Of a stretch of 64,000 nucleotides of DNA, positions 59,532 through 64,000 are shown one piece after another. Origin of the DNA: Hypericum androsaemum (taxonomy: Eukaryota > Streptophyta > Magnoliopsida > Malpighiales > Hypericaceae); contig OZ023184.1 in NCBI GenBank assembly GCA_963995505.1, positions 19,094,228 to 19,158,227 on the forward strand, written 5' to 3'. Both the position numbers and the translations under genes were made by a program. Below the pieces are notes generated by a model. That model did not search any database. It saw only the letters and a program-made list of their open reading frames with translations, and was not told where the DNA came from. Each line of letters begins with the position of its first letter. Position 1 is the stretch's first letter.

Positions 59532-60333
59532 CTCCGGTACCACACTGGGCAGGGTTTCATGGGTAGAGGGGGTTCGGGTATTCCCTGGTGAGTTCTGGGT
59601 GGGTCTTGTAGATAGGTTTTTTCCTTTTGTTTCGTTGCTTTCTTTCAGTTGTTCTGTCCTTTTTTCTTCTATTAATAAAACATTTTTACCTAAAAAAAAA
59701 GGGAAAAGTCCACTTTAGTACCCTGTGGTATCGCCCAAAATCACTTTAGTACCCTGTGGTAAAAAACCGACCAATCGAGTCATACTTATTCCAATTAACA
59801 TCAAAAAGGTCCTCGGGCAGCTGCCCGGAGTTGCCCGGACCCGCCCGAACGCTGCCCGGACTACGTGGCCAGCCACGTCACCAAAAATTGATGACGTGGC
59901 GCCACGTGGACAACCATCTTATTCCCTCTCTTCCTCTCCTCCTCCTCCTCCTCGTCCTCCTCCTCCTCCTCCTCCACTTCGTCCTCCTCCTCCTCCGCCT
60001 CATCCTCCTCCTCCTCCTCCACTTCGTCCTCCTCCTCCTCCTCCGCCTCCTCCTCCACTTCGTCCTCCTCCTCCACTTCGTCCTCCTCCTCCTCTCCTCC
60101 TCCTCCTCCACGTGGCGCCACGTCATCAATTTTTGGTGACGTGGCTGGCCACGTAGTACGGGCAGCGTTCGGGTGGGTCCGGGCAGCTGCCCGAAGACCT
60201 TTTTGATGTTAATTGGAATAAGTATGACTCGATTGGCCAGTTTTTTACCACAGGGTACTAAAGTGATTTTGGGCGATACCACAGGGTACTAAAGTGGACT
60301 TTTTCCAAAAAAAAAACCTCCAGTACCACAGTG
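59532..60333 (+). mobile_element. Short retroposon 3' end with a MITE nested in its tail
   Basis: CTCCGGTACCACACTG (59532-59547) and CTCCAGTACCACAGTG (60318-60333) match at 14 of 16 and flank a body of ~150 bp that ends in TATTAATAAAACATTTTTACC plus poly(A). The poly(A) is split by the MITE at 59701-60306. The body is only a 3' fragment, with the tail of a plant LINE. Confidence 0.7.
59692..60316. mobile_element. Mutator-type MITE with (CCT)n core, copy 3
   Basis: The element (59701-60306) has the same TIRs as the copy at 6.6 kb (GGGAAAAGTCCACTTTAGTA) and a (CCT)n centre at about 59935-60110. It lies between A9 and A10 runs; nine of these form its target duplication within an older poly(A). 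Coding-looking frames in it are microsatellite translation. Confidence 0.85.
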
Positions 60334-60855
60334 CTGTTTCTGTTTTCCTCTTTTCCGCCGTTGAACATAGAACGAGTTCGTATGTGCCAAATACTTTTTT
60401 GTACGTTAATTCTAAGTGGTAATGAAATCGAATTTTATTAAGTAGGTTTGGGTTCATGATCAAGATTTACAGATAAAAAAGATATATTGAAAAAATTAGG
60501 TTTTCAATAGAACACGATAACATTCGATTCTTAAAATAAAAAAAGTGCATTTGTCTTCGTTCCAAATACATAAATCTCTTGCTATTTACTCTTAATATAA
60601 ATCTCTTGCTATGGACCACTAAGAATCCAGCGGAGACAATGAAGAAGATATGCATTTTCTTTTAGTTCCTTTTTAAATTGCTAGACTATATTTACTTAAG
60701 AATCCAGTTTTGAGAGGCATTTAATTTAAGCATTTTAGAGTAACTACAGAAAGTGAGGCACGTTAATTAAATGTATTGGAATGTGGAATATATATAAAAG
60801 TTAAAGCCAGAGCATGCAGATTTGATTCTCGTGCATGCAAGGCATTAAAGTGTTG

Positions 60856-60925
<70 letters not shown>

Positions 60926-61746
60926 TTCAAGCTCATTTTTATTTTCTCTTAGCAGCAAGTTTATTTTGTACTTTTATAGTGTAGTACATTTTCTATTGAC
61001 ACTATATCAGATAACTCCAAATAACAAAGCCTGCAAAAAGCAACTATTGGTTTAAAGCCAATATAGATGCTCGCTTCATATCTAGATAAAAATAGTTCAC
61101 TAATCTACCAAAAAATAAATATAGTTCAATGAAAAGTGCGTAAATTAATTGATAATGAGTTATTTTAGCTTAATTATAGGTCGAGTCAAAGTTGAAAATA
61201 CAATTGTGTTAAAATTAAATACAAAAATTCACTTTGTGTTGTTTTAATTGACTTGGCATGACACTCGTCAGAGTTTGAATTTTGAACCTCTTTGAATTTA
61301 ATAACGTCTTATGTAATAAGTATAAATATATAAGATAGATTCCATCCAAAAAAAAGTTAAATATAGCTACACCAAATCAACTATGTTAATGAATTGCCTC
61401 TGTTATATATGTTACCTCTGCGTGCGTAAATAAATACATACATATTGTAGAAGCACACAAAATTTCAGAAAACGAAAAAAAGAAAGATAAAACAAGAAAA
61501 CAAAACAATGTAAAGAAACAAAGATTCTCCTACAAAAGGCTGCTTCTTGATCTTCCTTTTGCTTGATTCTTTTGAACTTAATTATATCTCGTGTATGAGA
61601 TGATCCTCCCTTTCCCTTTGCCTTTAACCCTCCAAACTTTTGCACAAAGACAGGCTTAAGGGAAAATATGGCTCAAGGAATATTTGGTCTCCTCAATTAC
61701 ATGCCTTGCCAATAATATGTTTCGTCCATTCTTGGCGGCTTATGCT
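60334..61746. other. Intergenic DNA downstream of the CLE gene
   Basis: No gene is supported. The part next to 61747 probably holds the CLE 3' UTR. The (TA)n run at 60857-60923 is listed separately. Confidence 0.45.
60857..60923. repeat. (TA)n microsatellite
   Basis: A TA run of about 65 bp. Confidence 0.95.
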
Positions 61747-63001
61747 TCATTTCCTATTAAGCGAGCCAGGCGGTTGCATGGATTTCCCAGCTCTCCTAAA
61801 ATGGAACAATTAATTAAAAAACATAAATTAAATCATCCGGAGATGTAATGAATGGTTACAATGATCCAACATATATTCGAGAACCGGATTATGTAATAGT
61901 TAAATTGTATTAATTTTACGAGTCTAAACGAGATCTATTTTTTTAAATTACAATGAGATAGAGACAAAGACATGGATAATGAAAAAGGAACTCAAATCAC
62001 TTTTTTTCAAAGAGGAACTCAAAGCCGTCAGAAATGTGGAGATTGCGTAAAACTTTATTCTGAAGCAGTCAAGCTTTTTCTATGTGGCCACTGACTCATC
62101 TTTAATTTGCCAAAAAAAATGTTAAAAGAACAAGAAGGATATATGCGAAAAGGAAATCAATATAACAGTTTACTTTGCAAGGCAATGCAACAGTTAAAAA
62201 AAATTCAATTCTCCTTAAGAACAATTAAATATGTACAGCTAATTGGGGTCGCTTACTAAAATCAGATGATTAATTTGGGGGATTTTTTTTTCCTCTTAAT
62301 GAAATTCGTTTTAAAAAGAAGAGCAATTAAAACTAGTCAAACCGAGACTTTGAATTTTGTATTTACAAGTGAGAGAGAAACTAAGGGTCCCTCTTTTAAA
62401 ATTCAATTGACTCGTTCAACATCAATATGAACGAAATGCAGAAATTAGTGATATCATGTTTGAATTTTTAAATCCAAATATAATAAATTGATAAAATTTT
62501 AAAATAAATCGATTATAATTCTAACTAGCATCATAGAATTATAATTCTAATTCAATGGAGCATAACATTATAAATTTTGAGTTTCTATATATCTTTTCAG
62601 CTTTCAAGGTCAGAATAGGCAGCGTGCATGCTAATTTTGGCAGTCTTACCAAACTATAAGATCACACTTGATCTCTTATAAAACTTCTCAATTCAAATTG
62701 AATAAAATAATTTTATAAACAGCATCAAATGACTAATTTTTTTTATACGTACGTACCTGTTATGAATAGGATCGGGCCCATGAGGAACTTTTCTCTTGCT
62801 CGTTCCGAAGTTCCGACCAACTTCATCTCCGGCGACCTCCTTGTCGTGCCTGGAGTTCCCCACCGGCTGACCCTTTAAAGACGTCGTCCCCAATAGGGTT
62901 GCTCTGCTTTCAATCGTCCCGACCAAAAGAAGCAGGAAAAAAGCCGCCGTAATTGCCACCTTACCAAACAAACAATAAGAACCGCCATATCTAATAACCA
63001 T
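61747..63001 (-). CDS. CLE25/26: CLE25/26-type signalling peptide precursor
   Basis: CLE genes encode secreted precursors trimmed to 12-13 residue peptides that signal through CLAVATA1/BAM-type receptor kinases. Exon 1 is 63001-62757: signal peptide (VAITAAFFLLLLVG core), a variable region rich in charge and Gly, and the CLE domain RKVPHGPDPIHN preceded by SK. Exon 2 (61795-61747) adds RRAGKSMQPPGSLNRK after the joined Arg codon, which resembles the basic tail after the CLE domain in CLE25. The total is about 97 residues. The motif differs from remembered Arabidopsis CLE25 (N) and CLE26 (R) only at position 5 (H). An upstream in-frame ATG at 63052 would spoil the signal peptide. Exon 1 is confident; exon 2, across a 961-bp intron, rests on splice signals and frame. 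Confidence 0.88.
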
Positions 63002-63265
63002 ATCCGTATCTTTCTTGAAGACCTGAATATTAATGGGGAAAAATGGCAACAATTGAAAGTTTCACTCAGATTTTTTTTAATGGGTAATTGTAGATTTTGT
63101 GCTGGTTTTGTGTTTCTAGTAGCTAGGGGTTGGTGTGCTTTATAGGTTGCAGCGATTCCGTTGCACTTTCTCGGCCCTCTAGAGATAGGAGGGGAGAGAG
63201 ATTGAAAAGAATGAGCTGTTTTGGAACATTACAAGTTTACAATGGAGGATGATGTCTATCTGCTT

Positions 63266-63272
63266 TTTTATA
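63266..63272 (-). promoter_or_regulatory. Possible TATA box of the CLE gene
   Basis: TATAAAA on the minus strand about 265 bp upstream of the chosen ATG, implying a leader of about 235 bp. Confidence 0.4.
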
Positions 63273-64000
63273 GTGAAGTGAAGTTCCCAATACCAATTTT
63301 TTTTTGTTTAACATGCTAAATATTCGGTTAATCAGTACTTTTTTTTATCAATCGGTTAATCAGTACTTTCACATTCTATTTTTAAAAAATATTTTTTTAA
63401 TAATATATTTTTTGATCATAAAAATTGAACTTATTTTTTAATAATAAAATTCAAGTCTCTTTCTTCGGGTTGGACCACTCTCATTAATAAGTTCTCAATA
63501 CCCTTTTTTTTCCTTTTTTTGGGGTTTTGATTGATGCCTAAAAATTAAATGAGTCTCCCTATATCTTTTACGTAAATACAGATAGCGAAGCAGGTACAAA
63601 AAACTACGAGGAAGGGAGGACCGTATTATTGGTTGTATACGCGGGAGACATACTGTTAATTAATTACACGGATAATGAAAGTGACCAAACTAGTGCTAGG
63701 TTCACTTATATATAAAAAATAGGGCTGGATTCCCTTAATTAACCCTATTTTAAAATTGATATTCAGATTAGATCTTATCGAGAATAAATTTCTCAATAAT
63801 TTATTTTCATTCATAAAGACTTCAAACTAAAATATCTGTAACAAATTCAAATTCTTTAACAAAATCTCATTAGTTTATTCTCATTCTCTGGGGGACCAAT
63901 TGAAACTTATTAGGACTGCTGGTTATTTCAATAAAGGGAACTAGATATGCATGTCCGCCTCCCCACGCCTCGTATTTTTTTGGATAATTTTGCTTTTCCA
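63273..64000. other. Upstream region of the CLE gene
   Basis: A/T-rich DNA to the window end; probably part of the CLE promoter. No gene or repeat is recognised. Confidence 0.4.

Overview
The window is nuclear DNA of a flowering plant, almost certainly a eudicot. Host genes are split by short introns with GT/AG borders, intergenic DNA is A/T-rich, and the repeats are typical plant ones (LINE, MULE, hAT, MITEs). I cannot name the species. Six host genes are recognisable: a TORTIFOLIA1-like HEAT-repeat microtubule protein (10.4-13.3 kb, +), the chloroplast cytochrome b6f assembly factor CCB4 (17.0-15.2 kb, -), a MYBD-type SHAQKYF MYB (41.5-43.1 kb, +), a small single-pass membrane protein (45.1-46.8 kb, +), a PP2A catalytic subunit (49.2-47.8 kb, -) and a CLE25/26-type peptide precursor (63.0-61.7 kb, -). 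From memory of Arabidopsis locus numbers, this order combines two Arabidopsis segments (TORL3-CCB4-PP2A-1, and PP2A-5-CLE26-MYBD), so the window looks like one unfractionated ancestral block. The host genes do not form a pathway.

Most of the rest is mobile DNA. The most unusual object is a ~15.9 kb Mutator-like element (21,062-36,918) with ~1.1 kb terminal inverted repeats (TIRs) and a degraded 9-bp target duplication. Besides a decayed mudrA transposase (MuDR, MULE, SWIM and zinc-knuckle domains) it carries two divergently transcribed genes resembling the homologous-recombination OB-fold protein HROB, a tail-to-tail pair of small acidic proteins paralogous to each other, and a plant mobile domain (MAIN/MAIL-like) gene. 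The TIRs, the DNA upstream of the transposase and the right internal flank all carry arrays of a G/C-rich palindrome around CGCTCCC/GGGAGCG, candidates for sites of an element-encoded DNA-binding protein. A 1.1 kb hAT element with a perfect 8-bp target duplication interrupts one of the small-protein genes. Several genes carry stops or frameshifts, so this copy is probably not autonomous.

Other elements by position: two LINE-like retroposons facing each other (0.45-2.7 kb); three copies of a MULE-type MITE with a (CCT)n core (6.6, 49.6 and 59.7 kb) and a larger relative at 50.1-51.4 kb; two hAT-type MITEs (18.3 and 37.7 kb); several weaker inverted-repeat elements; a minisatellite at 38.3-38.7 kb; and a nearly complete 6 kb LINE (52,596-58,572) with a perfect 16-bp target duplication, intact ORF1 and an ORF2 broken twice before its RNase H domain. 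At 59.5-60.3 kb a MITE sits inside the poly(A) tail of an older retroposon.

Exon borders were read by eye from GT/AG sites, reading-frame continuity and remembered family sequences. No alignment or transcript evidence was available.
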